The position numbers and the translations under genes are program-made. A stretch of 64,000 nucleotides of DNA from Dorea sp. AM10-31 (GTDB lineage Bacteria > Bacillota > Clostridia > Lachnospirales > Lachnospiraceae). The stretch is taken from the NCBI RefSeq assembly GCF_003435815.1, contig NZ_QTUV01000003.1:189297-253296 (forward strand), read 5' to 3'. The notes under the pieces were generated by a model, which did no database searches, was not told the origin of the DNA, and saw nothing but the letters and a program-made list of their open reading frames with translations. Below are positions 54,105 through 63,328 of this stretch, in pieces (the first letter of the stretch is position 1; each line of letters begins with the position of its first letter).

Positions 54105-55830
54105 ATTTGCTAAACGCCCGACAATTAAGGGGTTTCCGGAACTTAGATGGACGGGAAAGCGTCCTTATGAATCTACACAGTATTATCCGGCTCAGCTTCG
54201 TGAGAGATACGGTGAGGAAACAAATGGCTGGATAAATAAGATATTCTGGGGAGATAACTTACAGGTTATGAGCCATTTGATTAAAGAATATCGTGGTAAA
54301 ATTGACCTTATCTATATCGACCCGCCATTCGATAGTAAAGCAGATTATAAAAAGAAAATCGAAGTTAAAGGCGTAGGTAAGGCAGAAACTGACTCTACAT
54401 CATTCGAAGAAAAACAATATGGCGATATTTGGACAAATGATGAATATCTTCAATTTATGTACGAACGTTTACTGATAATGAGAGAATTATTAAGTGAATC
54501 AGGCAGTATATATGTTCACTGTGATTGGCATAAGTCATCTTTTCTGAGAATAATCTTAGACGAGGTTTTTGGACCAGAAAATTTTAGAAATGAAATTGTT
54601 TGGAGTTACTTTGGCTTTAAAAGAGCAACTTCTAAAAAATTTCCACAAAAACATGATTTAATCTATTCTTATACAAAAAATAGCGATAATTATACATGGA
54701 ATGTTCAATATAGACCTCACTCTCCAGAATACATAAAGAGATTTAAGAAAGATGAAAATGGACGTTTATATAGGGATGATGTAAATCCTACGGGTGGTGG
54801 AACACGAATTATCTATCTGGATGAAGTAAAGGGAGATATTATAGACTCTGTTTGGAATGATATTCCTCCTGTAAATCCAGTGGCTAAAGAACGATGCGAT
54901 TATCCGACTCAAAAACCAGAAAAGCTTGTTGAAAGGATAATAAATGCATCGACAAACCCGGGCGACTTGGTTTTCGATTGCTTTATGGGAAGTGGAACAA
55001 CGCAGGCTGTCGCTATGAAACTTGGTAGAAGGTTCATAGGGGCTGATATTAACCTCGGCTCAATTCAAACTACTACTAAACGCCTTATCAATGTAGCAAA
55101 CGAATTAAGCGAACAGCTGCAGGACAATGAAAAATATACAGGATTTGAAGTATATAATGTCAATAATTATGACTTCTTTAGGAATCCTCTCGAAGCGAAG
55201 GAACTAATTATACAAGCTCTCGAAATTCAACCATTTCCACAGAGTGATGTTTGGGATGGTGAACTTGATGGTCGAATGGTTAAGATTATGCCGGTAAATC
55301 GTATTGCAACTAAGGCAGACTTGGAAGAGTTGAAAGCTAACTTGCCATATAAGACTTACGAAAAGAGAAAAGCTGAAAATCCAACTCAACCGGTTGAGAA
55401 GATTACAATTGTTTGTATGGGTCACGAACCGGATTTGAAGGCTTCTTTGGAGCAGGAACTTTCTGAATATAAGTTAGATATTGAAATTGTAGATATTCTT
55501 AGAGAAAAGAAAGACTTGCAATTAAAACGAGAAGCGGAAGCCGAGATTGTCAGAGAAGGCAATAAGTTAGTTATCAGAGCTTTCTATCCTATGAACCTTA
55601 TGCAGAAGCTTTCATTGCAGAAGGAATATGTAGAGGATTGGCGTCAATTAGTCGAGTCTATAATGATTGATTGGAATTTTGACGGAGTAGTTATGCAGCC
55701 GACCGTAACAGATGTGCCGGATAAAAAAGAGATAGTAAGCGGTGTGTATGACATACCTGAAAATGCAGGTACGATACGAGTTAAAATCACTGACCTTTTA
55801 TCGGAATCCTTAGAAGTGGAGGTCGAGTAA
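54082..55830 (+). CDS. type III-like site-specific DNA methyltransferase (Mod)
   Basis: A 582-residue beta-class methyltransferase. The catalytic motif DPPF is at 80-83, and the AdoMet-binding FMGSGT at 301-306 comes after a target-recognition region of about 200 residues. DPPF enzymes methylate adenine N6 or cytosine N4. The C-terminal 250 residues are a further domain with CMGHEPDLKASLEQEL. It overlaps the unknown protein and is followed after 3 bases by the restriction subunit. It should both protect the host and set the specificity. Confidence 0.9.
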   Translation: MEGQMTFEFAKRPTIKGFPELRWTGKRPYESTQYYPAQLRERYGEETNGWINKIFWGDNLQVMSHLIKEYRGKIDLIYIDPPFDSKADYKKKIEVKGVGKAETDSTSFEEKQYGDIWTNDEYLQFMYERLLIMRELLSESGSIYVHCDWHKSSFLRIILDEVFGPENFRNEIVWSYFGFKRATSKKFPQKHDLIYSYTKNSDNYTWNVQYRPHSPEYIKRFKKDENGRLYRDDVNPTGGGTRIIYLDEVKGDIIDSVWNDIPPVNPVAKERCDYPTQKPEKLVERIINASTNPGDLVFDCFMGSGTTQAVAMKLGRRFIGADINLGSIQTTTKRLINVANELSEQLQDNEKYTGFEVYNVNNYDFFRNPLEAKELIIQALEIQPFPQSDVWDGELDGRMVKIMPVNRIATKADLEELKANLPYKTYEKRKAENPTQPVEKITIVCMGHEPDLKASLEQELSEYKLDIEIVDILREKKDLQLKREAEAEIVREGNKLVIRAFYPMNLMQKLSLQKEYVEDWRQLVESIMIDWNFDGVVMQPTVTDVPDKKEIVSGVYDIPENAGTIRVKITDLLSESLEVEVE

Positions 55831-55833
55831 TCT

Positions 55834-58458
55834 ATGGCGAGAAAAACAACTGACTTTATTCAGGATTTTGCCTTTTATGAACAGTTGTGGGAGTATTATA
55901 CTCAGAACAGGGGGAAAATCCGTTCACGATACAATGATTTGACTAAGAAATTCCTTGCGTATAATGACAGTCGTGAAAACAGAGATGCTTTCTTAAGAAA
56001 GCCGCAGTTTGAAGCGTTGGAGATGTATGTGTTTATAAAGGAATTTATGAATAATGCCCATATGTATCAAATATTCGATGAGTGGAGAAAGAGAGAAAAT
56101 CGCTTTGCTGATGCTTCATATTACACCATCCACAAAGGTGGTCAGGGTACTTTGATTGATATGGGCGATAAACAGAATGAAATCGTATTCAAGCAGATGA
56201 AAAAATACAAGGAAGATTACCCGAACTACATTTATGCTTTGACAATGGGACTTGGTAAAACCATACTTATGGCAACTTGTATTTTCTATGAGTTTCTGCT
56301 TGCAAAGAAGTATCCGAAAGACAAGAGATTTTGTCATAATGCTTTGGTATTTGCACCAGACAAGACAGTCTTAGAATCTCTTCGAGAAATTATGACTTTT
56401 GATAAAACAAAGGTTGTGCCACCGGAATATGCTCGTGTGTTAGACCAAAATATTAAGTTCCATTTTCTTGAGGAAACAGGGGTAACGCTTCATACGATAG
56501 ACGACTCGGATTTCAATATTGTTATTTCAAATAACCAGAAGATTATCGTAAAGAAAAAGCGTAAAGCAGATACACCGGCTGATGTACTTTTTGGAACCGG
56601 TTCTCTGCTTACAGATGTTTACGGAGATGATGAGGGCGATGATGATGTTTGGGATGACGCTTCTCTGATTGATAATCAGCGTTTTAAGAAACTCTGTCGT
56701 TTGCCACAGCTTGGTGTGTATGTCGATGAAGCACATCATTTGTTTGGAGCTAATTTGGAGAAAGAACTTCGTTCTGGTGGAGCAAACAAGACCACTCTGC
56801 GTAATACAATCAATATGCTTGCTGCAAGCACCTCTATTGTTGCTTGCTATAACTACACAGGTACACCGTATGTTAATAAGCAGGTGTTACCAGAGGTAGT
56901 ATATGCCTATGGGTTGAATGAGTCTATCGCTCACGGATATTTAAAAGATGCAGACCCGATTGGGTTTGAAAATGTTAAAAATGAGGAGTTTCTGCGTACT
57001 TCGATTACAAAATTCTGGGAACGCTATGGCGGTAAAACTTATGAGGGATTATTACCGAAGCTTGCTATTTTTGCAGCAAATGTTAAAGAAGCAACAGATG
57101 TGGTACGTCCTGCTGTTGAAAAAGTATTAAGTGAACTTGGTATATCGCTTTCGACTGTTTTGGTAAATACAGGCGACACGTCTGTCACAAAAGATGAGGA
57201 TATTAAGAATTTTAACAACCTTGATGTTATTGGTACTGAGGGAAGTAAAAAGCAATTTATTATCCTTGTTGAAAAGGGGCGAGAGGGTTGGAATTGTCGT
57301 TCACTGCTTGGAATTGCTTTATTTAGAAGTCCAAAATCAAAAGTATTTGTTCTACAGGCTACAATGCGTTGCTTAAGACAGCTTACAAAGGAACAGTTAA
57401 AAGCTACAATTTTCTTGTCAAAAGAGAATTATGACACGCTCGATGATGAACTTCGAAAAAATTATAATATGGAGATTTCAGATTTTGGTAAATCCCCAAA
57501 TACAAATAAAAAAGTGTATAAGGTTCGTGTTTTACCGCCGCCAAGAAGTATTAAAATGAAAAGATTGTGGCACGAATATTCTCTCATCGAAAAGGAATAT
57601 TCTGTACCTATTGATTTCCATTTGGCAGAATTGGACGAGTCAAAATATGAAGCTAAGATGTATGAAAAAGGAAGTTTGCGATTAGGATTATCTGAAAAGG
57701 AAACGAATATTGACTCTATGAAAGAGCAAGAGCGATTTAGCGAATTTTCTTTGACGGCAGAAATTTCACGGTATATGAATATTTCTTGCCTTACGATTGC
57801 TAAGATATTACGTGAGTCCGTGGACGGTTCAGATAATATTGTTGCAGCAGTTAATCGTCATAATGAGATTTTGGAAGATGTGATAATACCTGAAATTTTT
57901 CATACACTTTATGAGGTTAAGAGTACACAGAAAAGTGAAGATGTTGATATGGTACTTCTTAGGGAACCAAAAGATTCAGGATACTATGAGTTTTCTGCCA
58001 ATGATGAGCTTGTAATTACCAAAGGACACAATAATTTCACTCCAAAGGAAGAAGCAAAGAGTTTCCATGCAGATACATATTGTTTCGACTCTAAACCAGA
58101 GAAAGAATGTTTTTTACAGTATATTTCAAGTAATAAGGTTAAGGAAATTTATTTTACTGGTATGTTTACTTCTAATCAAGGTGATTTGTCGGTGCAATAT
58201 TATGACCCTGAGTCAAAGCGATTGAGAAAGTACTATCCTGATTTTCTTGCTCTAATGGAAGATGGTTCATATCAACTGATAGAGGTAAAAGGCGATAATA
58301 AGATAGATGATGAAGTTGTACTTGCCAAAAAAGCGGCAGCCGAGGAAATGGCAGTTGCAAGCGGTATCCACTATTTAATGTATGCAGGAAGTACGCTCAT
58401 GAAATCAAATGTTTTAGAACCAACTTTAGTAGTTCAACAGGCAAGTATCGAGATATAG
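55834..58458 (+). CDS. type III-like restriction helicase-nuclease (Res)
   Basis: An 874-residue SF2 helicase. Walker A MGLGKT lies at 138-143, DEAHH at 298-302, and a helicase C-terminal motif (VLQATMRCLRQ) near residue 510. A C-terminal PD-(D/E)XK nuclease is seen near 805-835: YYPDFLALMEDGS, then LIEVKGD. This matches Res subunits of type III restriction systems, although an acidic insert (about 263-280) precedes the DEAH box. It is tightly linked to Mod. Confidence 0.9.
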   Translation: MARKTTDFIQDFAFYEQLWEYYTQNRGKIRSRYNDLTKKFLAYNDSRENRDAFLRKPQFEALEMYVFIKEFMNNAHMYQIFDEWRKRENRFADASYYTIHKGGQGTLIDMGDKQNEIVFKQMKKYKEDYPNYIYALTMGLGKTILMATCIFYEFLLAKKYPKDKRFCHNALVFAPDKTVLESLREIMTFDKTKVVPPEYARVLDQNIKFHFLEETGVTLHTIDDSDFNIVISNNQKIIVKKKRKADTPADVLFGTGSLLTDVYGDDEGDDDVWDDASLIDNQRFKKLCRLPQLGVYVDEAHHLFGANLEKELRSGGANKTTLRNTINMLAASTSIVACYNYTGTPYVNKQVLPEVVYAYGLNESIAHGYLKDADPIGFENVKNEEFLRTSITKFWERYGGKTYEGLLPKLAIFAANVKEATDVVRPAVEKVLSELGISLSTVLVNTGDTSVTKDEDIKNFNNLDVIGTEGSKKQFIILVEKGREGWNCRSLLGIALFRSPKSKVFVLQATMRCLRQLTKEQLKATIFLSKENYDTLDDELRKNYNMEISDFGKSPNTNKKVYKVRVLPPPRSIKMKRLWHEYSLIEKEYSVPIDFHLAELDESKYEAKMYEKGSLRLGLSEKETNIDSMKEQERFSEFSLTAEISRYMNISCLTIAKILRESVDGSDNIVAAVNRHNEILEDVIIPEIFHTLYEVKSTQKSEDVDMVLLREPKDSGYYEFSANDELVITKGHNNFTPKEEAKSFHADTYCFDSKPEKECFLQYISSNKVKEIYFTGMFTSNQGDLSVQYYDPESKRLRKYYPDFLALMEDGSYQLIEVKGDNKIDDEVVLAKKAAAEEMAVASGIHYLMYAGSTLMKSNVLEPTLVVQQASIEI

Positions 58459-58488
58459 ATTTAATCAAGTGATGAGTATGTAAAAATT

Positions 58489-59451
58489 ATGGAAACAAAG
58501 CCAAGGATTTTATATTTACAAAAGATTTTACTGGAAAGAACCGATGAAGAAAATCCTCTTTCCACAACACAGTTAATCAATATATTGAATGATGAGTACG
58601 GAATATCTGCACATAGAACTACAGTCACAAAAGACATTGCAGCACTTCAGGAGTTTGGAATGGACATTGTTACTATCCATTCTACTCAGAGCAAATACTT
58701 TGTAGCCAGTCGTAAGTTTGAATTGCCGGAACTAAAACTGCTGATAGATGCAGTGGAGTCATCGAAGTTCATTACAAAGAAGAAAAGCGAAACTTTGATT
58801 GAGAAGATACATACGATGACCAGTCCGGGGCAGGTGGCAAAGCTAAAGCGTAATAACTATGTGGTCAATCGCATTAAGCCGGATAATGAGCAGATATATT
58901 ACATTATTGACGCTATAAACGATGCCATCAACGCAGGTAAACAGATTTCTTTCCAGTATTACGATTATACCGGATTAAAGAAAAAGGTTCTGAAGAATAA
59001 GGGCGAAGTGTATAAGCTCAGTCCGTATAAACTTCTCTGGTGTGGGGACTATTATTATGTTCTCGGATATTCAGAGAAGAAAAGCAAGGTTATCAATTTC
59101 AGGGTAGACCGTATTGCTTCCAAGCCGGAGATATTGGATAAAGATATTGTTCCTATGCCCGATGATTTTGATATTGAGAATTACACAAAGGAAGTATTCT
59201 TTATGTTCTCAGGCGAGAAAGTCCTTGTAGATTTACGGTGTGATAACAGTCTGATGAAAACAATGGTTGACCGTTTCGGAGAAGATGTGACAATCCTTGC
59301 GTATGATATGACATCTTTCAGAGTACAGACAGAAGTATCAGCCAGTCCTACCTTTTTCGGTTGGGTGTTTGGCTTTAATGGCAAGGTACAGATACTTGCA
59401 CCGGAAAGCTTGAAAGAGCAATACAAACAAATGCTTACAAAAGCTACTTAA
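58489..59451 (+). CDS. WYL-domain transcription regulator
   Basis: A 320-residue protein with an N-terminal winged helix (LSTTQLINILNDEYGISAHR region) and a WYL domain from about residue 140 (ISFQYYDYTGLKKKVL, then YKLSPYKLLWCGDYYYVLGY) plus a C-terminal extension (SPTFFGWVFGFNGKVQILAP). WYL proteins sense ligands, possibly nucleic acid or nucleotides, and often control defence operons. It lies 30 bases after Res on the same strand. Confidence 0.9.
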   Translation: METKPRILYLQKILLERTDEENPLSTTQLINILNDEYGISAHRTTVTKDIAALQEFGMDIVTIHSTQSKYFVASRKFELPELKLLIDAVESSKFITKKKSETLIEKIHTMTSPGQVAKLKRNNYVVNRIKPDNEQIYYIIDAINDAINAGKQISFQYYDYTGLKKKVLKNKGEVYKLSPYKLLWCGDYYYVLGYSEKKSKVINFRVDRIASKPEILDKDIVPMPDDFDIENYTKEVFFMFSGEKVLVDLRCDNSLMKTMVDRFGEDVTILAYDMTSFRVQTEVSASPTFFGWVFGFNGKVQILAPESLKEQYKQMLTKAT

Positions 59452-59562
59452 GATATGAAAGAGAATGAATAGTGCAGATTTGAATTTGTGCAGATGGTCT
59501 GCACAAAGCGTGAAGTCAATATTAAATAACAATTAAAGGTAATACCACAATATATGCAGGGG

Positions 59563-59602
59563 TTTTTATATCCCACCTATTGTTCTACACTATAATCATC
59601 AA
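59563..59602 (+). promoter_or_regulatory. 40-bp upstream repeat, copy A
   Basis: TTTTTATATCCCACCTATTG, then TTCTACACTATAATCATCAA. It matches 35 of 40 positions with copy B at 62881-62920, without gaps. A TATAAT lies near the end, but no minus 35 box is correctly spaced. The CCCACC is complementary to the GGTGGG ribosome-site region of the following GNAT gene. Confidence 0.6.
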
Positions 59603-59638
59603 GATCGCATATAAAAATGATTGATGGTGGGTGAGAAA

Positions 59639-60271
59639 ATGGATAAAGAAGAAAAATATAGCAACAGAATGAGACTTCCTAAAGATGGAGCAATATTAGC
59701 CGAAAATGATAATATTGTACTCAAAGCGGTATCTGAAGATCAAAAGTATCATATGCTCAGTGTATCATATGAATGCTCTTTTCTTAAACACGAATTCGAA
59801 AATGAAACTTACCGAAAATATCTATGGGAAGAGTTTATAAGGGAAAATGTAGCCAATTATTGTATTTATACTAAGGATACAAATGAGTTTATTGGATACT
59901 GTGGAATCAAGAACCTTGCTCGGGAAATACCAGAATTAGCAATTGAGTTGCTGTCAAAATATAGGAAATATGGATATGGATTTCAGGCATTATCTCTTCT
60001 TATGGATCAATTTTCTGAGATTACAGGGGAGCATGTTTTCCGTAGCAGAGTGGAAGTAGATAATTATGCGAGCCAGGCTTTGCACAGAAAACTGGGCGCA
60101 GTACCAAATGGAATAAGTGAATTTCTTCTCCATGGTGAAGAAATAATCAAATATCAAAATGAAAATCAACATCTTATAGATGATAATATCCGAAAACTTG
60201 CAGCAGATTTTGGTGTCGAGCCTATAGAGATCCTTGGGCATGTCTTAGAATATAAGATTGAATGGAAGTAA
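59639..60271 (+). CDS. GNAT-family N-acetyltransferase
   Basis: About 210 residues from the ATG at 59639 (GGTGGGTGAG before it; an upstream TTG is possible). GNAT landmarks: a central beta strand FIGYCGIKNL, the acetyl-CoA loop region YRKYGYGFQALSLLMD and the FRSRVEVDNYASQALHRKLG motif. The C-terminal 50 residues are extra. Acceptor unknown; members of this type acetylate ribosomal proteins or small molecules. It may be controlled by the 40-bp repeat upstream. Confidence 0.85.
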   Translation: MDKEEKYSNRMRLPKDGAILAENDNIVLKAVSEDQKYHMLSVSYECSFLKHEFENETYRKYLWEEFIRENVANYCIYTKDTNEFIGYCGIKNLAREIPELAIELLSKYRKYGYGFQALSLLMDQFSEITGEHVFRSRVEVDNYASQALHRKLGAVPNGISEFLLHGEEIIKYQNENQHLIDDNIRKLAADFGVEPIEILGHVLEYKIEWK

Positions 60272-60281
60272 CATAATTATC

Positions 60282-60312
60282 TTGACATTCCCCTTAAGGG
60301 TAATGCTAGTTT
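60282..60312 (+). promoter_or_regulatory. MerR-type promoter/operator
   Basis: TTGACA (60282-60287), a 19-base spacer, TAGTTT (60307-60312). The spacer contains the dyad ATTCCCCTTAAGGGTAAT. A 19-bp spacer with a centred dyad is the hallmark of promoters activated by MerR proteins, so the MerR gene that follows probably regulates itself. Confidence 0.85.
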
Positions 60313-60330
60313 AAAGTAGAAGGTGATCTG

Positions 60331-61152
60331 ATGTATACGATAAGTCAATTTGCAAAACTTTGTAATACAAGTACAAAAACAATTAGGTTTTATGATAATA
60401 AGGGGGTTTTACCCGCCGATTACGTTTCGAAAGAAAATGGATATCGCTTTTATGAAGAAGATACAGTAGAACTTTTTCGACAGATATCAAAATTAAAAGA
60501 AGCAGGATTTACATTAGCGGAGATTGATCAACATTTAAAAGCCCAGGATGGGATATCAACTGAAAATTTTATTGATAAAAAGATTGAAGAGTTAAAAAGT
60601 CAGATTGCACATTGCTATAAACTGAAGGAGCAAGATAATATGAGAGAAATCAATATTGTGTTTCAAAAATTGGAAGCGGAAAGAACAAGAGTTGAACAGA
60701 CAGCAATAATTAATTTACGGTACGGAAATCAAAAGACGCTACTTCCGGTAGCAGCAGAAATTGTTGATGAATGTGAGAAACTAATTCAGAGAATTGCAAC
60801 ACCGGGAATATGTGCTATTAATTGTGAAGAGGATGAATTTATACGTTTTGTACAGGGGAGAAAAGCTGTTGAATTTGTAAGTATGCACTTTGCTTCGAAG
60901 ACTTCCAGAGAAGAAATTACAAAAAAAGTAAATCAGAGCGAATATGAAAAATACGATGCTGTATTTGTATATTGCAGCTGTTCATCAGCTATATCAAAAA
61001 ATACACTTGTTGTTTTAGATTTTGCGAAATGGTTTGATTATGGGACAGATGAGAAGGGACGAAAAAGAGCAGAAGGAGCTTTTGAATTTAATGAGAAGTT
61101 GGATGGAATAGATGTTAAGTTGATTCTGTTTGAAAAAAATACTGCTATATAA
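60331..61152 (+). CDS. MerR-family regulator with large effector domain
   Basis: A 273-residue protein. Residues 1-70 are the MerR winged helix (YTISQFAKLCNTSTKTIRFY, then GYRFYEEDTVELFRQI), followed by a coiled coil. The C-terminal 150 residues contain two Cys-rich places (ICAINCEEDE and VFVYCSCSSA) that may bind a ligand or metal; this domain does not look like the GyrI family to me. Self-regulation is supported by the 19-bp-spaced promoter. Confidence 0.85.
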   Translation: MYTISQFAKLCNTSTKTIRFYDNKGVLPADYVSKENGYRFYEEDTVELFRQISKLKEAGFTLAEIDQHLKAQDGISTENFIDKKIEELKSQIAHCYKLKEQDNMREINIVFQKLEAERTRVEQTAIINLRYGNQKTLLPVAAEIVDECEKLIQRIATPGICAINCEEDEFIRFVQGRKAVEFVSMHFASKTSREEITKKVNQSEYEKYDAVFVYCSCSSAISKNTLVVLDFAKWFDYGTDEKGRKRAEGAFEFNEKLDGIDVKLILFEKNTAI

Positions 61153-61310
61153 CCAATAGGCTCAGGGAATTTCCTCTGGGTCTTTCTTAAGATTCCTCGA
61201 AAATTGAGAATTACATATGTTCAATTCTTTGTATTAGGTATATATTTTGAAAAGTTATCCGGTTATACTGACAATATCAAAAGGCAGAACTGTTAGAATG
61301 AGGTGAGCAG

Positions 61311-61439
61311 ATGGATACAGCACAGAGAATAAGGTTAATTCGGATGATTGAAAAAATAGAGAAGAACCCAAAATTCAGTAGTAAAATCGGTGTGAGAAAT
61401 ACATCTGAGTTTATATCAAGTAAACAATCAAAAAAATGA
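61311..61439 (+). CDS. short conserved-looking protein
   Basis: 42 codons with GAGGTGAGC before the ATG: TAQRIRLIRMIEKIEKNPKF, then a KIGVRNTSEFISS tail. Good ribosome site and charged helix suggest it is real. Function unknown. Confidence 0.5.
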   Translation: MDTAQRIRLIRMIEKIEKNPKFSSKIGVRNTSEFISSKQSKK

Positions 61440-61477
61440 ATGATTCAAATCATAACAGGAGTCAGAAGGAGTAGAAT

Positions 61478-61693
61478 ATGTTATCGTTACTATTTGCTAT
61501 ATGCATGATCTGGTTTATTGGAAAATTTTTTATATTTGGTGTAAAAGCATCCTGGGGAATCTTAAAGCTGCTCTGTACAGTTGTCTTTTTCCCGGTGATT
61601 TTGATAGGAATGGTTGTTGGCGGACTGATTTATATTGCATTTCCATTGTTGATCATCGGTGGAATCATTGCACTTATATCATCTAACTCATAA
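61478..61693 (+). CDS. small membrane protein
   Basis: 71 residues with two to three hydrophobic helices (LFAICMIWFIGKFFIFGV and VVFFPVILIGMVVGGLIYIA), AGAAGGAG upstream. Probably expressed with the following gene. No family recognised. Confidence 0.65.
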   Translation: MLSLLFAICMIWFIGKFFIFGVKASWGILKLLCTVVFFPVILIGMVVGGLIYIAFPLLIIGGIIALISSNS

Positions 61694-61715
61694 AAATACG
61701 AGGAGGGAAGAAATT

Positions 61716-62132
61716 ATGGGATATGATATAGAAAAAGAGAAACGAGAAGCGATTGAAGCAGGACAACGTGCGTTAAGTAGTCTTCGGACAGCAAAAGAAA
61801 ACCTGAACAGTGCAAAAAAATGGGGCTTGGTGGATATGTTTGGCGGTGGATTCTTTTCTACGATGTTTAAACACTCCAAGATGGATCAAGCCAGACAAAA
61901 TATGGAACAGGCGAAATATGATCTTCGTAATTTCAGTAGAGAATTAAATGATGTGAACATGGCTTGTAATTTAAATATCAATACTGGAGACTTCTTATCT
62001 TTTGCAGATTATTTTTTTGATGGATTTGTTGTGGATTGGATGGTGCAGGATCGAATCAATAATGCCAGACATCAGGTGGAAGAAGCTATCCGCAGAACGG
62101 AATACATCATAAACCAGTTACAGCATATGTAA
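61716..62132 (+). CDS. soluble helical protein, unknown
   Basis: About 138 residues from the ATG at 61716 (GAGGAGGG upstream), with heptad-like helices (EAIEAGQRALSSLRTAKENL and MDQARQNMEQAKYDLRNFSR) around a glycine-rich FGGGFFSTMF loop. It follows the small membrane protein by 22 bases, so the pair may work together at the membrane. No name assigned. Confidence 0.65.
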   Translation: MGYDIEKEKREAIEAGQRALSSLRTAKENLNSAKKWGLVDMFGGGFFSTMFKHSKMDQARQNMEQAKYDLRNFSRELNDVNMACNLNINTGDFLSFADYFFDGFVVDWMVQDRINNARHQVEEAIRRTEYIINQLQHM

Positions 62133-62139
62133 AGGAAAG

Positions 62140-62178
62140 AGGCAGTGAACCATAAATAGGTTCGCTGCCTTGTTTTTT
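62140..62178 (+). terminator. terminator between convergent genes
   Basis: AGGCAGTGAACC pairs with GGTTCGCTGCCT (one mismatch) around ATAAATA, then TGTTTTTT. It sits between the plus-strand helical protein and the minus-strand HTH gene. Confidence 0.85.
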
Positions 62179-62183
62179 CATAC

Positions 62184-62699
62184 TTATTTCTGTTTCTTTT
62201 TTTCTTCTCTGAGCAATTCGATGTTTAGTCCCTGCTCTCCGGCTGTTTTATCAACCCAGAGATTCAGAGAATCTATTGCCAGAGAAATTTCATCCAGTTT
62301 GTTACTGATAAAAGCAAAATCCTTGATCTCATCATCGCTGATTTTACCGTCACGGGCAATCTGGATCAGACGTGTGATAAGAGGATTAATCTCATTCAGA
62401 CTGGCAATGGTTTCCAGGATTATATTGGATAAGTCAGAAACTTCGACTTCCGGGACATAACGATGACCGATTTCGCATTTATGAGAGCAGTAATAATTGC
62501 AGAGATCTGGTCGTCCGTAAGCGTCTGCCATCTGGATAATATCGTAAGGTGTAGGTTCCTGTATTTCATATTCAAATTTTTCAATTTTAGAATCAGAAAC
62601 AGCAGTCATTTTTTCGCTGGCTTCTGATCTGGTAAGACCGGCTTCTTCCCGGCAAATCTGATAAATTGTTTTATTTTCTCTTGTAGATTGTTTCCCCAT
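62184..62699 (-). CDS. HTH protein with cysteine cluster
   Basis: 171 residues with AGGGAGG before the ATG. The N-terminal 60 residues form an XRE-like helix-turn-helix (IYQICREEAGLTRSEASEKM). A LCNYYCSHKCEIG cluster near residues 66-78 may bind a metal or iron-sulphur group. The rest is a helical domain (DEIKDFAFISNKLDEISLAI). Similar proteins are frequent in Lachnospiraceae; the role is unknown. Confidence 0.75.
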   Translation of the reverse strand: MGKQSTRENKTIYQICREEAGLTRSEASEKMTAVSDSKIEKFEYEIQEPTPYDIIQMADAYGRPDLCNYYCSHKCEIGHRYVPEVEVSDLSNIILETIASLNEINPLITRLIQIARDGKISDDEIKDFAFISNKLDEISLAIDSLNLWVDKTAGEQGLNIELLREEKKKQK

Positions 62700-62880
62700 G
62701 AGAATGACCTCCCTGTATATCGCAAAACATGAGGATTATCAGGTGTTAAGTCCACATGCTGTGCGTGTATTTCCTGTATGGATTTTATTATACTGGAAGC
62801 ATCAGTAAACAACAAGGTTATAAATGGATAGGAAGCCAGAAAGACTGCTGGTTGCTAAAAAAATCGAAAATTACGTGGGA

Positions 62881-62920
62881 TTTTTATACCCCACCTATTG
62901 ATATACACTGTAACCATCAA
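62881..62920 (+). promoter_or_regulatory. 40-bp upstream repeat, copy B
   Basis: TTTTTATACCCCACCTATTG, then ATATACACTGTAACCATCAA, aligned without gaps to copy A at 59563-59602. GTGGG just before it (62875-62879) can pair with CCCAC, giving a small hairpin. The small-gene cluster starting at 62964 follows. Confidence 0.6.
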
Positions 62921-62963
62921 AGAAGATTAAATCATAAAATTCAAAGAAATGGAGGAGTTGGCA

Positions 62964-63065
62964 ATGAAAGGTTTTAACACTGGTGATGGTTACATGGGAT
63001 TGGTAGATGGTAAATATATCTTGTTTGCCAGTGAATCCGATTACTATGAATACATGAACGATTAA
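62964..63065 (+). CDS. 33-residue small protein
   Basis: A short frame with a strong GGAGGAG site, encoding FNTGDGYMGLVDGKYILFAS and an acidic, Tyr-rich end (YYEYMND). It is first in the gene cluster after the 40-bp repeat. No function recognised. Confidence 0.55.
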   Translation: MKGFNTGDGYMGLVDGKYILFASESDYYEYMND

Positions 63066-63078
63066 AGGAGGAGCTGCT

Positions 63079-63312
63079 ATGAAAGGAATATTCGGAAGTA
63101 TGTTTGATCTGAACCATGATGGAAATATTAGTCCACTGGAAAGCGTAATGGAATTTACTTTCCTAAATGAACTACTGAAAGACGATTCTGACGTACAGAC
63201 GGAGTTAGAATTATCGGGACTGGATCCAGACGAGTTGGAGTTTATGGATGCAGATGAACGAAGAGAAGCACTAGAAGATGCCGGACTGGATCCGGATGAA
63301 TATGATTTCTAA
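63079..63312 (+). CDS. small EF-hand protein
   Basis: 77 residues, strongly acidic. DLNHDGNISPLE at residues 10-21 is a complete 12-position EF-hand loop (Asp1, Asn3, Asp5, Gly6, Ile8, Glu12). The rest has repeated GLDPDE elements (GLDPDELEF and GLDPDEYDF). Calcium binding is likely; the partner is unknown. AAAGGAGG precedes the ATG. Confidence 0.75.
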   Translation: MKGIFGSMFDLNHDGNISPLESVMEFTFLNELLKDDSDVQTELELSGLDPDELEFMDADERREALEDAGLDPDEYDF

Positions 63313-63328
63313 GGAAGGAGCGTTTACA

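Noticed and set aside
61153..61200. CAGGGAATTTCCTCTG as a terminator after the MerR gene
   Set aside because: The pairing is short with mismatches and the T content after it is low, so it does not reach the standard used for the other terminators.
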